Positions 53,926 through 63,518 of a stretch of DNA of 64,000 nucleotides are shown piece after piece. The stretch lies in assembly GCF_014697105.1 (NCBI RefSeq), contig NZ_JACJRF010000023.1, forward strand, positions 1 to 64,000, in the 5' to 3' direction. The translations under genes and the position numbers were made by a program. Each line of letters starts with the position of its first letter. Positions within the stretch are counted from its first letter, which is position 1. Source of the DNA: Anabaena subtropica FACHB-260. GTDB taxonomy: Bacteria > Cyanobacteriota > Cyanobacteriia > Cyanobacteriales > Nostocaceae. A model generated the notes under the pieces. That model worked only from the letters and a program-made list of their open reading frames with translations, had not been told where the DNA came from and did not search any database.

Positions 53926-55002
53926 CTAGGCTTTAGCTAATTTAGGCTTAAAAATTAAGAACAGTGGTTTTTCTATATAAGTATAAAAAATACATCCAAT
54001 AAAGGTAGCCACAAAGACAAGAAGAAATCCTAAAATATTCAAACTTAAAATGTCTTGTGTAATTGCTGGATAAATTTTCAAAACAATTTTTGTGAGATTA
54101 TTAATAATAAATCCATGAACTAAATAGATAGAATATGAGGCATCACCAATGTAAACAAGCCAATTAGGAATTTGAATATTGTTTCTATTTTCCCAGGATG
54201 CACATCCTAGTACCAAGAAAGTGGACGGAATACCAAAAGAAATTATTGTTGATAATTTTATGATGCCGTAGTAAGAATTAACTGCTGAAAAAGTATATAA
54301 GAAAGCCCCTAGAAAAATCAGAGGCATTCCCAAATTAATTTTACGTGTAGAAAATAAATATGCTGCACAACAACCTAGTGCAAATTCTAAGTTATAAGAA
54401 TTAAATAAAAAATTTAGTAACAAGCTTTCTTCTGGTATATTAATCACATCCATGAAATTACTAATTGTCATTAATAACCAAGCAAAAACTATTGGATAAG
54501 AAAATTTTCGTGGCAAAATAATTAATAAAGTAAACACTAGGTAAAATAACAATTCAAAGCTTAAAGTCCAGCTAACCCCTAAAAAACTATCGGAAAGAAT
54601 ATTTCTATCTTGGGGCAATAATAAAAAAGCTTTAATTACTTCAACAATATTTCTTTGGTTGATATCAGCTTCATAACTGGGAAGTAGATTTAAAGATAAT
54701 TTGAGTGATAGAATTAGCCAGTATATAGGGTATATTCTAGTAAACCTTTTAAATAAAAATGATTGAATTTTGTTTTTATGTCCAATGTCATGTTGGTGAA
54801 TATACAACATAATAAATCCACTTAATACAAAAAAGAAGTCTACCCCAGAGCCACCAAAATTAAATATTCTAAAGAAAAAATCTTGTTCATAGTTTTGATT
54901 AAATATTAAGTTGCAATGGACTAGGACTATTAAGATGGCGGCTACTCCACGTAAAACTTGGATAGTATAAAGCCTTTTTTTGGATTTGGGATGATTATTC
55001 AT
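53926..55002 (-). CDS. Acyltransferase 3 family membrane protein (copy 1)
   Basis: A 358-aa OafA/NolL-type acyltransferase, probably O-acetylating the polysaccharide. Ten or so membrane segments are seen. Motifs are LRGVAAILIVLVHCNLIF, whose histidine is catalytic, FFVLSGFIMLYIH, FLFKRFTRIYPIYWL (R-x10-R type loop) and SYSIYLVHGFII near the end. It is paralogous to 60970-62049 with the same YTIQVLRGVAA-type start. ATG at 55002 with a GAGGGGA ribosome site. Confidence 0.93.
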   Translation of the reverse strand: MNNHPKSKKRLYTIQVLRGVAAILIVLVHCNLIFNQNYEQDFFFRIFNFGGSGVDFFFVLSGFIMLYIHQHDIGHKNKIQSFLFKRFTRIYPIYWLILSLKLSLNLLPSYEADINQRNIVEVIKAFLLLPQDRNILSDSFLGVSWTLSFELLFYLVFTLLIILPRKFSYPIVFAWLLMTISNFMDVINIPEESLLLNFLFNSYNLEFALGCCAAYLFSTRKINLGMPLIFLGAFLYTFSAVNSYYGIIKLSTIISFGIPSTFLVLGCASWENRNNIQIPNWLVYIGDASYSIYLVHGFIINNLTKIVLKIYPAITQDILSLNILGFLLVFVATFIGCIFYTYIEKPLFLIFKPKLAKA

Positions 55003-55217
55003 TGGTTCCCCTCATTTTATTAATGTTTATCTGTGATGAAGATTGGGCAATTTCTTAGGACTGTACAGTCATCTAGAGTTTTGTATTTGGTACTAATCCA
55101 AGCAGCTACTGCTATGTAAAGTGAAGCAATAAAATAAAAGTTATACCATAAGAGGTATGTTAGACTGAAAGCGTAACACACCGATTAATATTACGAAAAA
55201 TTTACCATAAGTGGTAA

Positions 55218-56423
55218 TCAAACTTTAGGTAAAATATAGTTACTCTTATTCTGTCTTTCTACTAAATCAGCAAGTGTCTCATAAGCAAGATAGCCGGATT
55301 CAATTTGTTTTTGCGCTGAATTCAAAAGTGGAATTTGTAAATATTCTGCTTTTTCCCAAGCGTCTTGAATACTCTGTGAAATTTCCTCTTTTAAGGTATT
55401 TGGATAATTACTAAAAAGAATAACTTTACAGCCGACTTCAAACTGATCTGCTAATCCTAAAAACTTCTCTTGATAATATTTAGAGCTAGCTAAAGCCACC
55501 ACAGGTATACCTTGTGATAATGCAAAAACACCTGCATGATAACTACCAGTAACAACTACACGGCAACGCCCTACTTGTTGAATAACTTTCAATGGTGAAT
55601 CTAATCCTTGTCCATCTTCATCCAGATTCAAAGCTCTGGCTGTAGCCACATCTGATTCCTCATCAACCAATGAAATTGGTGTAGAAATTAGCTTAGTATT
55701 GAAAGCTTTTGAAGCTTCTACTAATGCTTCTTTGATACAATTAAATGCTTCGCGCTCAATATTTGAATAGTTAGACATTCTAATATTGACACCAATAGCA
55801 TCTCCTTGTTTATCTCTGCGATTTTGATAGGCAAGTTCAACTGCATCATCACCCGTGATAGCAATCTGGTTCTTAGTCACACCGAAAGACTTCAGTAAAG
55901 GAACACTAGTAATTTGCTCTCGAACTGCAATTAAATCTACTTCAGAAAGTAGGTTTGTTAATTTTTTACGAAACAATTGATCTTTTGTTGGGCTAAAGCC
56001 ATGACCCAAAATAGCAGTAGTTTTTCCTGCATTATTAGCTAATTTCACTAAGTCTATAACAGATATAGCGTGATATTTAAATGCGTCTACACCTAAATAT
56101 CCACCACCTGCTGTTACAATCAGGTCAGCTTCATCAATAATCTGTTTGATTGCTTGGTTAAACTGATATTTGTGTCCTACTAAAAAGTCACTTGTTTTCC
56201 TTTTGATAGCTGAAAAATAGTCACCATGATACTTGTTTTCAATGGGAATTGCACCTGGACAATATTTGTTTAATTCCTCCGCAGGTACATCTGTGAATAC
56301 TTTAATTTGCGCTGTGGGGAAAATTTTATTTAGCCTTTGTACAGCAACCTGCAACATAGCTAAATCGCCCATATTTTTGAGGTGATGGCTACCATTTTCA
56401 ACTACAATTCTCATGTTCAACAC
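55218..56423 (-). CDS. Polysaccharide pyruvyl transferase family protein
   Basis: A 401-aa enzyme that adds ketal-linked pyruvate from phosphoenolpyruvate to a sugar of the polysaccharide, giving negative charge. The family start IVVENGSHHLKNMGDLAMLQ (AMLQ helix), the glycine strand ADLIVTAGGGYLGVDAF (about 104-120), and GSYHAGVFALSQGIPVVALA (about 286-305) with the conserved H are seen. ATG at 56423, or three codons later. It occurs once in the locus, between the two duplicated blocks. It lies 38 bp after the second flippase gene. Confidence 0.9.
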   Translation of the reverse strand: MLNMRIVVENGSHHLKNMGDLAMLQVAVQRLNKIFPTAQIKVFTDVPAEELNKYCPGAIPIENKYHGDYFSAIKRKTSDFLVGHKYQFNQAIKQIIDEADLIVTAGGGYLGVDAFKYHAISVIDLVKLANNAGKTTAILGHGFSPTKDQLFRKKLTNLLSEVDLIAVREQITSVPLLKSFGVTKNQIAITGDDAVELAYQNRRDKQGDAIGVNIRMSNYSNIEREAFNCIKEALVEASKAFNTKLISTPISLVDEESDVATARALNLDEDGQGLDSPLKVIQQVGRCRVVVTGSYHAGVFALSQGIPVVALASSKYYQEKFLGLADQFEVGCKVILFSNYPNTLKEEISQSIQDAWEKAEYLQIPLLNSAQKQIESGYLAYETLADLVERQNKSNYILPKV

Positions 56424-56461
56424 CTTATTGAGTTTACAAAATTTTTAGCTAACTTTCCGAA

Positions 56462-57733
56462 TTACTTGAGATAGGAAACAGATACATCCTTCACAAAAAC
56501 ATTTCTAGCAGCCCAAACACCAAAAACTAATGCCATTACAGAGTGAACTACGAGAACAGTTATAGCGACACCAAATATACCCCATTGGACGGCTACAAGT
56601 ATAGAAGCAGCAAAAATGAAAGTATAAATGATATCAAATGACAATAGTAAATTTGTTCTATCTGTAGCTTTTAGGAGGGTAGAATTTGCCCATCTAAATG
56701 TTAAAGGAACAACAGAAATACATATAATAATTAAAATTGGTATGGCTTTTATCCATTTTTCACCAAAAATGATGGGTACATAAAATGGTGCTAAGGATGT
56801 TTGTAGAGTCACAATAAAAGTGATCACAAAAAGCATTAATTTAAGACCATGAATATAAGTTTTTTTCATCTCATGATAATTTTGCCGCACAGCACAAATT
56901 TGAGGGAATAAAGCTGATATAAATGAATAGGCTACATTAGAAGTAATGCCAGATCCAGCATTAAAGGCGAAATAATAAAGTCCTAATTGTTCAATACTTA
57001 AAAATTTTCCTATTATTAAATAATCAGAGTTAAGTCTGATTTTATTTAATAATTCTATACCTAATATATTTCTACCAAAATTCACTATAATTTCCCATTT
57101 TTCGAGGGAAAACTGTTTGGGGAATTTCCATTTTTCATATTTTCTTGTGATAATAATCCAAGGTACATTAGATAATACTATTGCCAAGACTATAGACCAG
57201 ATACCCATACCTAACAATGCTAAGGATACAGTTATTAGGTTTGTTAAAAATGACTGGACAGCATTACAAATTGCTATAATTTTTAGCCGATTTTCTCTTT
57301 CAATTAGAGCAGCATGAACTGTGAATAAAGGTAAAGTTAAGTAGGATATAGCAGTTACACAAATTGGTAAAACAAGACTGTTGTTTTCATAAAAATTAGC
57401 AATAGGAAAAGCTAATAAACATTGAATACAGAAAAGGGAAATACCCAATATCCAATTTAGCCAGTAGGATGTATTACATATAGTTGCGAGGTATTCTTGA
57501 TCTGCTTGAATAATTTTTGCACCAATCCCCCCTCTTAAGGTGAAAGCATTGGCAAATTCAAAGATTGTATAAATTATCGCCATTGCTCCATAATCTTGGG
57601 AGCTAAACATTCGAGATAGAGTGACAGTTGTTCCTAAGCGAAAAATACGGTTTACTAGTTCTGCTGTTCCTAGCCAACCAACGTTGCGGATAAATTGACC
57701 AGATAATAATTGTTTTATCTTGTTGATTATCAT
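56462..57733 (-). CDS. Wzx-like polysaccharide flippase (copy 2)
   Basis: A 423-aa MOP-superfamily flippase, paralogue of 50505-51779. Shared stretches include QFIRNVGWLGTAELVNRIFR, LGTTVTLSRMFSSQDYGAMA, SDYLIIGKFLSIEQLGLYYF and APFYVPIIFGEKWIKAIPIL. About 12 hydrophobic segments are present. ATG at 57733. Having two flippases suggests two repeat-unit products, or a duplication in the course of diverging. Confidence 0.93.
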   Translation of the reverse strand: MIINKIKQLLSGQFIRNVGWLGTAELVNRIFRLGTTVTLSRMFSSQDYGAMAIIYTIFEFANAFTLRGGIGAKIIQADQEYLATICNTSYWLNWILGISLFCIQCLLAFPIANFYENNSLVLPICVTAISYLTLPLFTVHAALIERENRLKIIAICNAVQSFLTNLITVSLALLGMGIWSIVLAIVLSNVPWIIITRKYEKWKFPKQFSLEKWEIIVNFGRNILGIELLNKIRLNSDYLIIGKFLSIEQLGLYYFAFNAGSGITSNVAYSFISALFPQICAVRQNYHEMKKTYIHGLKLMLFVITFIVTLQTSLAPFYVPIIFGEKWIKAIPILIIICISVVPLTFRWANSTLLKATDRTNLLLSFDIIYTFIFAASILVAVQWGIFGVAITVLVVHSVMALVFGVWAARNVFVKDVSVSYLK

Positions 57734-57796
57734 TAGAATTGTGTTGATATTGCCAGGTAAAACTTATACAAGTATTTTGTTGTGTAACCAGAAATA

Positions 57797-58753
57797 TCAG
57801 GTAACAGCACCCAGAACTAATCTTCGTAAGTTGCGTGTGAGCGATCGCAAGTTATCATAGCCTTGAGAACCCAATAGGCTCATAATCACGATAGCTACAC
57901 TCAAACGTAAAAAATAGGTTGTGAAAAAAATCTGTGGGTAATGTAAAAGAGCCTGGCGACGATATTTTATGGCTTCTTGGTAATTTTTTTCATCCATACA
58001 AGTCCAGGCTGTATATAGATTTATCCATCCATAGCTACGATTTCGCAAGTATAGTAACTCGGTTGGCGCTGATTCAAAAGTTTTTTCAAAAACTCGGCGG
58101 ATATTTTTGAGCATTTTGGGACGATTTTTGCTCATACTTTGTGAGTGTCGGCGATAGAGTGTCAGTGGTTCTTTGACTACTGCAAAATGATAATGAGCAG
58201 CTAGTCTTATCCACATATCACGGTCTTCAGAACTGGTTAATTCTGCGTCAAATAAGCCTACTTTGTCAAAACAAATACGGCGAACCATCGCCGAACTACC
58301 GTTAGATATTTTGTCATTGACAACCATTTGTTCCCAGACATATCCTTCGACATTAGACGCTACTATCACACCTGTAGGTTTGCCAGTTTCATCAGTCCAG
58401 GCTGTCCATGTATAAACTAAACCAGCTTGTGGTGAATTATCCAAACATTTTACTTGTTTTTCTAATTTAGTCGGCAACCATAAGTCATCAGCATCAATAA
58501 AGGCTATGTATTCTCCAGATGCGTGAGTAATCCCAGTATTACGCGCTCCCGATAATCCTTTATTTTCTTGTGAAATTACTTGCACTCGTGGGTCGGTAAT
58601 TTTGGTAGTCCATTCGATAATATTATCTGTACTACCATCATTAATAATTAAGATTTCTATGTCGGTAAAGGTTTGCTGTAAAACACTTTCCAATGTAGCT
58701 GGAAGGTATTTCATGGCATTGTAGGCGGGAATTACAACAGATACTTTTGGCAT
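57797..58753 (-). CDS. Glycosyltransferase family 2 protein (copy 3)
   Basis: A 318-aa GT-A transferase: MPKVSVVIPAYNAMKYLPAT start, IINDGSTDNI loop, AFIDADDLWLPTKLEKQ metal site, SSEDRDMWIRLA acceptor-side motif. It is closest by eye to copy 1 (52 kb), sharing VYTWTAW/VYTWTAL and the same SSxEDRDMW motif. The tail GSQGYDNLRSLTRNLRRLV is amphipathic. ATG at 58753. Confidence 0.93.
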   Translation of the reverse strand: MPKVSVVIPAYNAMKYLPATLESVLQQTFTDIEILIINDGSTDNIIEWTTKITDPRVQVISQENKGLSGARNTGITHASGEYIAFIDADDLWLPTKLEKQVKCLDNSPQAGLVYTWTAWTDETGKPTGVIVASNVEGYVWEQMVVNDKISNGSSAMVRRICFDKVGLFDAELTSSEDRDMWIRLAAHYHFAVVKEPLTLYRRHSQSMSKNRPKMLKNIRRVFEKTFESAPTELLYLRNRSYGWINLYTAWTCMDEKNYQEAIKYRRQALLHYPQIFFTTYFLRLSVAIVIMSLLGSQGYDNLRSLTRNLRRLVLGAVT

Positions 58754-58791
58754 AATTTATTAAATGGATTTAATGAAGATTTACAGAGTAT

Positions 58792-59748
58792 TTAAGGTAT
58801 TAAAGCTAGGATATTTCTTCGCAAGGAACGACTAATATTTCTGACTCCATCTAAGCCTGAAGAACCAAATAGACGGGTGACAATTATGGCAAATTTTTGA
58901 GATAAGCCAGACTTAGAATAAATTACTTGAGGATCATTGGCGTAGGCTTGTTGACGATAATAAAGAGCTTGTTCATAGTTGCGGTTATCTAAAGCTCTCC
59001 ATGCTAAATATAAATAAACTAAAGCATAGGCACGTTGCTTTAGTTTCTGTAATTCTGGTGGTACAGATTTAAAGGTTTTTTCGATCACAGATTGATTTTC
59101 TCGAAAAACGCGATCGCAGTTTTTTGACATACTACTACGATGTTGTCGATAAAGAGTTAATGGTTCTTTAATTAAGCCAAAAGCATAACGATATGCAATC
59201 CGAATCCACATATCCCAATCGGATGAACCACCCATTTCTGGATCAAATAAACCTACTTTTTGAAAACAAGAGTTGCGGACTAAAGGAGAGCTACCACAGA
59301 CAACAGTAGGACATTGAATAATTTGCTGCCAAACATTACCTTCGGCATTAGTTTTAAGTACAGTTCCTGTAGATATTCCATCCTCATCGATTAACATGAC
59401 CCAAGTATCCACTAAGCCGACTTCTGGATTCTTATCTAAATAAGAGACTTGTTTTTCTAATTTGCTTGGTTCCCAAAGATCATCAGCATCTAAAAATGCT
59501 ATATATTCACCTTTGGCTTCTATTACACCTGTGTTGTGTGCGCCAGTTAAGCCTTGGTTTTCTTGGGTAATTAAGCGGATTCTAGAATCTGTGAGACTGG
59601 ACACCCAGTCAATAATATTGTCGGAACTGCCATCATTAATTATTAATATTTCAAAATCAGTAAAGGTTTGTTGAAAAACTGTTTCTAATGTTGTTGGCAA
59701 ATAAGCCATTGCATTGTAAGCCGGAATCACTATAGAAACTTTTGGCAT
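58792..59748 (-). CDS. Glycosyltransferase family 2 protein (copy 4)
   Basis: A 318-aa paralogue: MPKVSIVIPAYNAMAYLPTT start, IINDGSSDNIIDW loop, AFLDADDLWEPSKLEKQ metal site, GGSSDWDMWIRIA motif. The SxDWDMW form matches copy 2, so the order of motif types in the two blocks is the same (EDRDMW upstream coordinate-wise, DWDMW next). ATG at 59748, 38 bp before the copy 3 start. Confidence 0.93.
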   Translation of the reverse strand: MPKVSIVIPAYNAMAYLPTTLETVFQQTFTDFEILIINDGSSDNIIDWVSSLTDSRIRLITQENQGLTGAHNTGVIEAKGEYIAFLDADDLWEPSKLEKQVSYLDKNPEVGLVDTWVMLIDEDGISTGTVLKTNAEGNVWQQIIQCPTVVCGSSPLVRNSCFQKVGLFDPEMGGSSDWDMWIRIAYRYAFGLIKEPLTLYRQHRSSMSKNCDRVFRENQSVIEKTFKSVPPELQKLKQRAYALVYLYLAWRALDNRNYEQALYYRQQAYANDPQVIYSKSGLSQKFAIIVTRLFGSSGLDGVRNISRSLRRNILALIP

Positions 59749-59754
59749 ATTTTT

Positions 59755-60936
59755 CTACTTAATTTTTTGATAATTTTGAATAGTGTCTAAAATTAAATCA
59801 CGATAGCTGAGTGATATGTTTTTCCAACTAAAACTTAGAGCATTCTGGCGCGGTTTCACTTGCCAATATTGAGTTAAAATTTCTCCAATAGCCGCAGCAT
59901 AAATATCAGGGTTAGTCACATCACAGACTATGCCAGCATCACCAACAATCTGACGACGCATTTGATCATCGGTAGCAACTACAGGTAAACCACTAGCCAT
60001 TGCTTCCACATAAGCCAGTCCAAATGGCTCATCAATTGAAGGTAGGGTAAATACGTCTGCACTGCGATAAACTTCCGGCATTTGTTCATAGGGGAAACTT
60101 TGAATACGAAAACGCTCCTCCCCTAATAATTCATTACCTTTGGCTTGGAAGAAATCACGATCAATACCATCACCACATAATAATAAACTCGCTTGGGGTA
60201 ATCGTGCGACTGCCTGCATAGCCAATTCGATCCGCTTATGGCTATTACGCTTGAGAGAAGCGACACACAAAACAATAGGTTTTGGCAAACCAAAATCTAT
60301 GTGATTTCCTTCTGGTGTGAACTTCTCAACATCAACACCATTAGGGATAATAGTTACATTTTGGTTCGGTTCTAAACTACGAACAAATGCTGCTGTTTCT
60401 TCGGAAAAAACTACTAATTGATCAGGATGAAAACGCAAGTTACGTGTTAATGATTTCCCTCCTCCCATTAAGCCGACGTGTTCAGTAAAAAGTATTGGTG
60501 TACCTTTGATAGCTCGTACAAAAGATGCCATTGCTAGTCCACCATAATCATTACAGGGAAATATCAAATCAGCAGGTTTCGTTAATAGGTGAATGGCGCA
60601 AGGTAAAAAATTGCTGAAGTGTTCAATCACTATTTCTGGATGGCTAGCAAATTTATTTACGATTCCAGAAATAAGTGGATGACGCACAATTTTAAAAGCT
60701 TGTGTGCGCGATATACCACCAGACGGGGAGGAAAAAGAGCCACAATCAACGCCACTCAAAAGTTCCACATCGAAGTAGGAATTGAGATATCGCGCTAATT
60801 CGATGGCAAAAATTTCTGATCCACCACTCCAATTTACTCCGGCACTAGGATGTACCAACACAACCCGATAACGCTTTTTGTCTGGTGATGTTGGTAGATA
60901 ATTGTTGTTCTTATAATCAATGACTTGCTGTTTCAT
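59755..60936 (-). CDS. Glycosyltransferase family 4 protein
   Basis: A 393-aa GT-B transferase. N-terminal YRVVLVHPSAGVNWSGGSEI carries the glycine-rich loop. The donor domain has IIPNGVDVEKFTPEG (about 193-207), PIVLCVASLKRNSHKRIELA and the E-x7-E region FTLPSIDEPFGLAYVEAMAS, then GLPVVATDDQMR. It probably starts or extends the repeat unit. ATG at 60936, with only 6 bp between its stop and the copy 4 start, which indicates tight co-transcription. It is not obviously paralogous to the GT4 at 49355. Confidence 0.92.
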   Translation of the reverse strand: MKQQVIDYKNNNYLPTSPDKKRYRVVLVHPSAGVNWSGGSEIFAIELARYLNSYFDVELLSGVDCGSFSSPSGGISRTQAFKIVRHPLISGIVNKFASHPEIVIEHFSNFLPCAIHLLTKPADLIFPCNDYGGLAMASFVRAIKGTPILFTEHVGLMGGGKSLTRNLRFHPDQLVVFSEETAAFVRSLEPNQNVTIIPNGVDVEKFTPEGNHIDFGLPKPIVLCVASLKRNSHKRIELAMQAVARLPQASLLLCGDGIDRDFFQAKGNELLGEERFRIQSFPYEQMPEVYRSADVFTLPSIDEPFGLAYVEAMASGLPVVATDDQMRRQIVGDAGIVCDVTNPDIYAAAIGEILTQYWQVKPRQNALSFSWKNISLSYRDLILDTIQNYQKIK

Positions 60937-60969
60937 TATTATCTATCAAAATAAGCTTTCATTGACTAA

Positions 60970-62049
60970 TCAAGCATTGGCTATTTTTTTAGGTTTAAAG
61001 CTGATAATCAATGGCTTTTCAATCAAAGAAAAAACTAGGCAGCCAAACATGATAGAGATACAGGATATTACCAGACCAAAGCTATTGAGCAAGAAAATAT
61101 TTTCAGTAATATTGGGATAAATCTTCTGGACAACTTTACTAATGTTATTGATAGCAAATCCATGTGCTAGATAAATAGAATAAGATGCGTCACCTATATA
61201 CACCAGCAATCTAGGAATCTGAAGATTTTTTACATTTTCTATGTAGGCGAAACCTAGTAAAAGTAACATAGAAGGAATGCCAAAGGTAATTACTTGGGAA
61301 ATGCTGACGATTTGGTGATAGTAATTTATTGCTGATAAGGTATAAAGGAAAGCTCCTACAGATATTAGTGCCATCCCCCACTTAATTTGGTATTTGGCAA
61401 ACAAATAGGCTGCTAAACAACCTAGAGCAAATTCGATATTGTAACTACTGAAAACGAAATTAAGAATTAAACTATCCTTTGGTAATGGCATGATTCCCAC
61501 AAAATTTGCTAAGACACCTAAGAACCAAATACTAACTATTGGGTAAGCAATTCTGCTAGAGAAACCAATGAATAGAGCAAAAATTAGGTAAAATAGAATT
61601 TCATAACTTAAAGTCCAACTTACACCTAAGAAGCTACTCGAAAGAATGTTTCTATCTTGGGGGAATAAAGTAAACGCTTTGATGATTTCGATAAAGTTCC
61701 TCTCGGTAGATTCTGGATTGTAAGAAAAAATGAAAGAAGCAGACATTTTTAAAATTAAAAATACCCAATATATAGGGTAGATACGAGCAAATCTTTTGAA
61801 TAAAAAAGGAAATAATTGGCTACTATGACCAATTTCGTATTTATGAATATAGACAATAATAAATCCACTGAGTACAAAGAAAAAATCTACACCTGAACCA
61901 CCAAAATTAAATATCTTAAAGAAAAAGTCTTTACCATAATTTTGATTAAATATCAGGTCGCAATGAGCAAGTACTACTAATACTGCTGCCAAACCACGTA
62001 ATAATTGGAGAGTATAAAGTCTCTTCTTAACTTGGGAATTATCAGGCAT
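60970..62049 (-). CDS. Acyltransferase 3 family membrane protein (copy 2)
   Basis: A 359-aa integral-membrane O-acyltransferase, paralogue of 53926-55002. Shared motifs are LYTLQLLRGLAAVLVVLAHC, FFFKIFNFGGSGVDFFFVLS, FKRFARIYPIYW, FPQDRNILSSSFLGVSWTLS and YIGDASYSIYLAHGF. The catalytic His lies in VLAHCDLIF near residue 28. ATG at 62049 with a GAGGAGAAT ribosome site. With the other copy it could decorate two positions of the same polymer or two polymers. Confidence 0.93.
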   Translation of the reverse strand: MPDNSQVKKRLYTLQLLRGLAAVLVVLAHCDLIFNQNYGKDFFFKIFNFGGSGVDFFFVLSGFIIVYIHKYEIGHSSQLFPFLFKRFARIYPIYWVFLILKMSASFIFSYNPESTERNFIEIIKAFTLFPQDRNILSSSFLGVSWTLSYEILFYLIFALFIGFSSRIAYPIVSIWFLGVLANFVGIMPLPKDSLILNFVFSSYNIEFALGCLAAYLFAKYQIKWGMALISVGAFLYTLSAINYYHQIVSISQVITFGIPSMLLLLGFAYIENVKNLQIPRLLVYIGDASYSIYLAHGFAINNISKVVQKIYPNITENIFLLNSFGLVISCISIMFGCLVFSLIEKPLIISFKPKKIANA

Positions 62050-62097
62050 AGATTCTCCTCATTTTCTCTCAATACTAGGCTAGGAATTGACAGTTTT

Positions 62098-63516
62098 TTA
62101 TGTTGTTGGCTTTGTATTCCAATCCCAACCGGCGACTGCGATTAAAGTGAACCAATAAAAGAACAGCATGGTATGACTCCAGATATTTTCAGTAATCATA
62201 CCTACTGGCATTGTTAAAATCAGTGCTAACAAAATCAAGCACAGACTATTTTGGGTTTTATTAGAGAGCGATCGCTTCATTAATTCGACAATTCGCCCTA
62301 TCTGTACGCCAAAAAAGGCGATAAAACTCACTAACCCGATAATTCCGCCTTCTGTTAACGCCCGGACATAATCGTTATGTGCGTATAAACCATTACTGGC
62401 AATATGTGTAGTTACCCCCAACCCATAACCTAGAAGTGGGTACTGTTTCCATGCTTCTAGTAATTCGTGCCACTGAGCAATCCGCCAGTTGAAGCTGTTA
62501 TTGTCGCTATAAGACAGGAGAATCGCTCGCCAGATATCTATATCGGGATTCAGAAGCGGTGTTTGTCCTATTGATTCTAGGCGTTGTTGTCCAAACTCTG
62601 TACTACCAAAGAGAATGATGACTAAACTCAAGAAAAATACTGCGCCGATCAGTTTCAATAAACTTAACCGGGGAGAAATGAACACCAGAATAAATACTGC
62701 CAACATCATCAAGCTAAACAATGCCTTTGTGCTGACATAAAAGAAGGCAAGTAAGCCTAGCAAAAGTAGCCAAGGCCAGCGTACTTTAGTTATAGTTATC
62801 TTCCAGGTGGTAAGACCAATAAACAATAATAAGAAGGTGGCAAAACTATTGGGATGCCCAATACTGCCTCTAATCCGAGAACCTTCCGATAAAGCTTCGC
62901 CAATCCCAGACAAAGGTGCAAAATGGGATGGCAAAATTCCCGGCACAAACATTTGCAAAAGTGCGATCGCCAGAGGTATGACTAAAGCCCAAAACAGCAT
63001 ATTGATCAATGTTTCCGGGTGAATCCGTCCTTTTAGCTGCATGACTAGTAAATAAACCATCAGCCAGGAAAACAAGCGAACCCATTCTCGTAGACTAGTT
63101 CCGAAAACAGAACCATCTAGTCCTAGACCACCTATAGGCAAAAGAACTAGCCACATTGCCTGAAAAAACATCCAAGCAACCAGAAACCACCACAACCAAT
63201 CAGTATGTACAGTACGTTTCCGAAATAAAAGTACTGTGACGTAAAGCAAGGTGAGTATGTCAATGGCGATCGCAAAAGCAGAGGGTAGGGGTGGAGAAAT
63301 GATACTATCTATAGCGCTGCGAATAATCAAAGCACTCAACACGGCTTGCTCTAGGTTTCTGAAAAACACAGCCAGTATCACTAATGAAACTATTGCTAAA
63401 CCAGGTAAAACTGGACTAGCACTGGCAGCAAACCCCGCAATTAAACCGACAATTACCACTCCCAGCCAGATGGCTACAGCAGAAAAGTTAATTGAGCGCT
63501 GATAATTATTCCACAT
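62098..63516 (-). CDS. O-antigen polymerase/ligase (Wzy/WaaL-like) membrane protein
   Basis: A 472-aa protein with about 12 membrane segments and the large loop near the C-terminal half that defines the Wzy_C family. The loop ends in WHELLEAWKQYPLLGYGLGV, then SNGLYAHNDYVRALTEGGII, with the conserved H-N-x-Y motif AHNDYV. It would polymerise repeat units or ligate glycan on the outer leaflet side. ATG at 63516; only 2 bp separate it from the stop of the tyrosine kinase gene, consistent with one operon. Confidence 0.92.
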   Translation of the reverse strand: MWNNYQRSINFSAVAIWLGVVIVGLIAGFAASASPVLPGLAIVSLVILAVFFRNLEQAVLSALIIRSAIDSIISPPLPSAFAIAIDILTLLYVTVLLFRKRTVHTDWLWWFLVAWMFFQAMWLVLLPIGGLGLDGSVFGTSLREWVRLFSWLMVYLLVMQLKGRIHPETLINMLFWALVIPLAIALLQMFVPGILPSHFAPLSGIGEALSEGSRIRGSIGHPNSFATFLLLFIGLTTWKITITKVRWPWLLLLGLLAFFYVSTKALFSLMMLAVFILVFISPRLSLLKLIGAVFFLSLVIILFGSTEFGQQRLESIGQTPLLNPDIDIWRAILLSYSDNNSFNWRIAQWHELLEAWKQYPLLGYGLGVTTHIASNGLYAHNDYVRALTEGGIIGLVSFIAFFGVQIGRIVELMKRSLSNKTQNSLCLILLALILTMPVGMITENIWSHTMLFFYWFTLIAVAGWDWNTKPTT

Positions 63517-63518
63517 AT

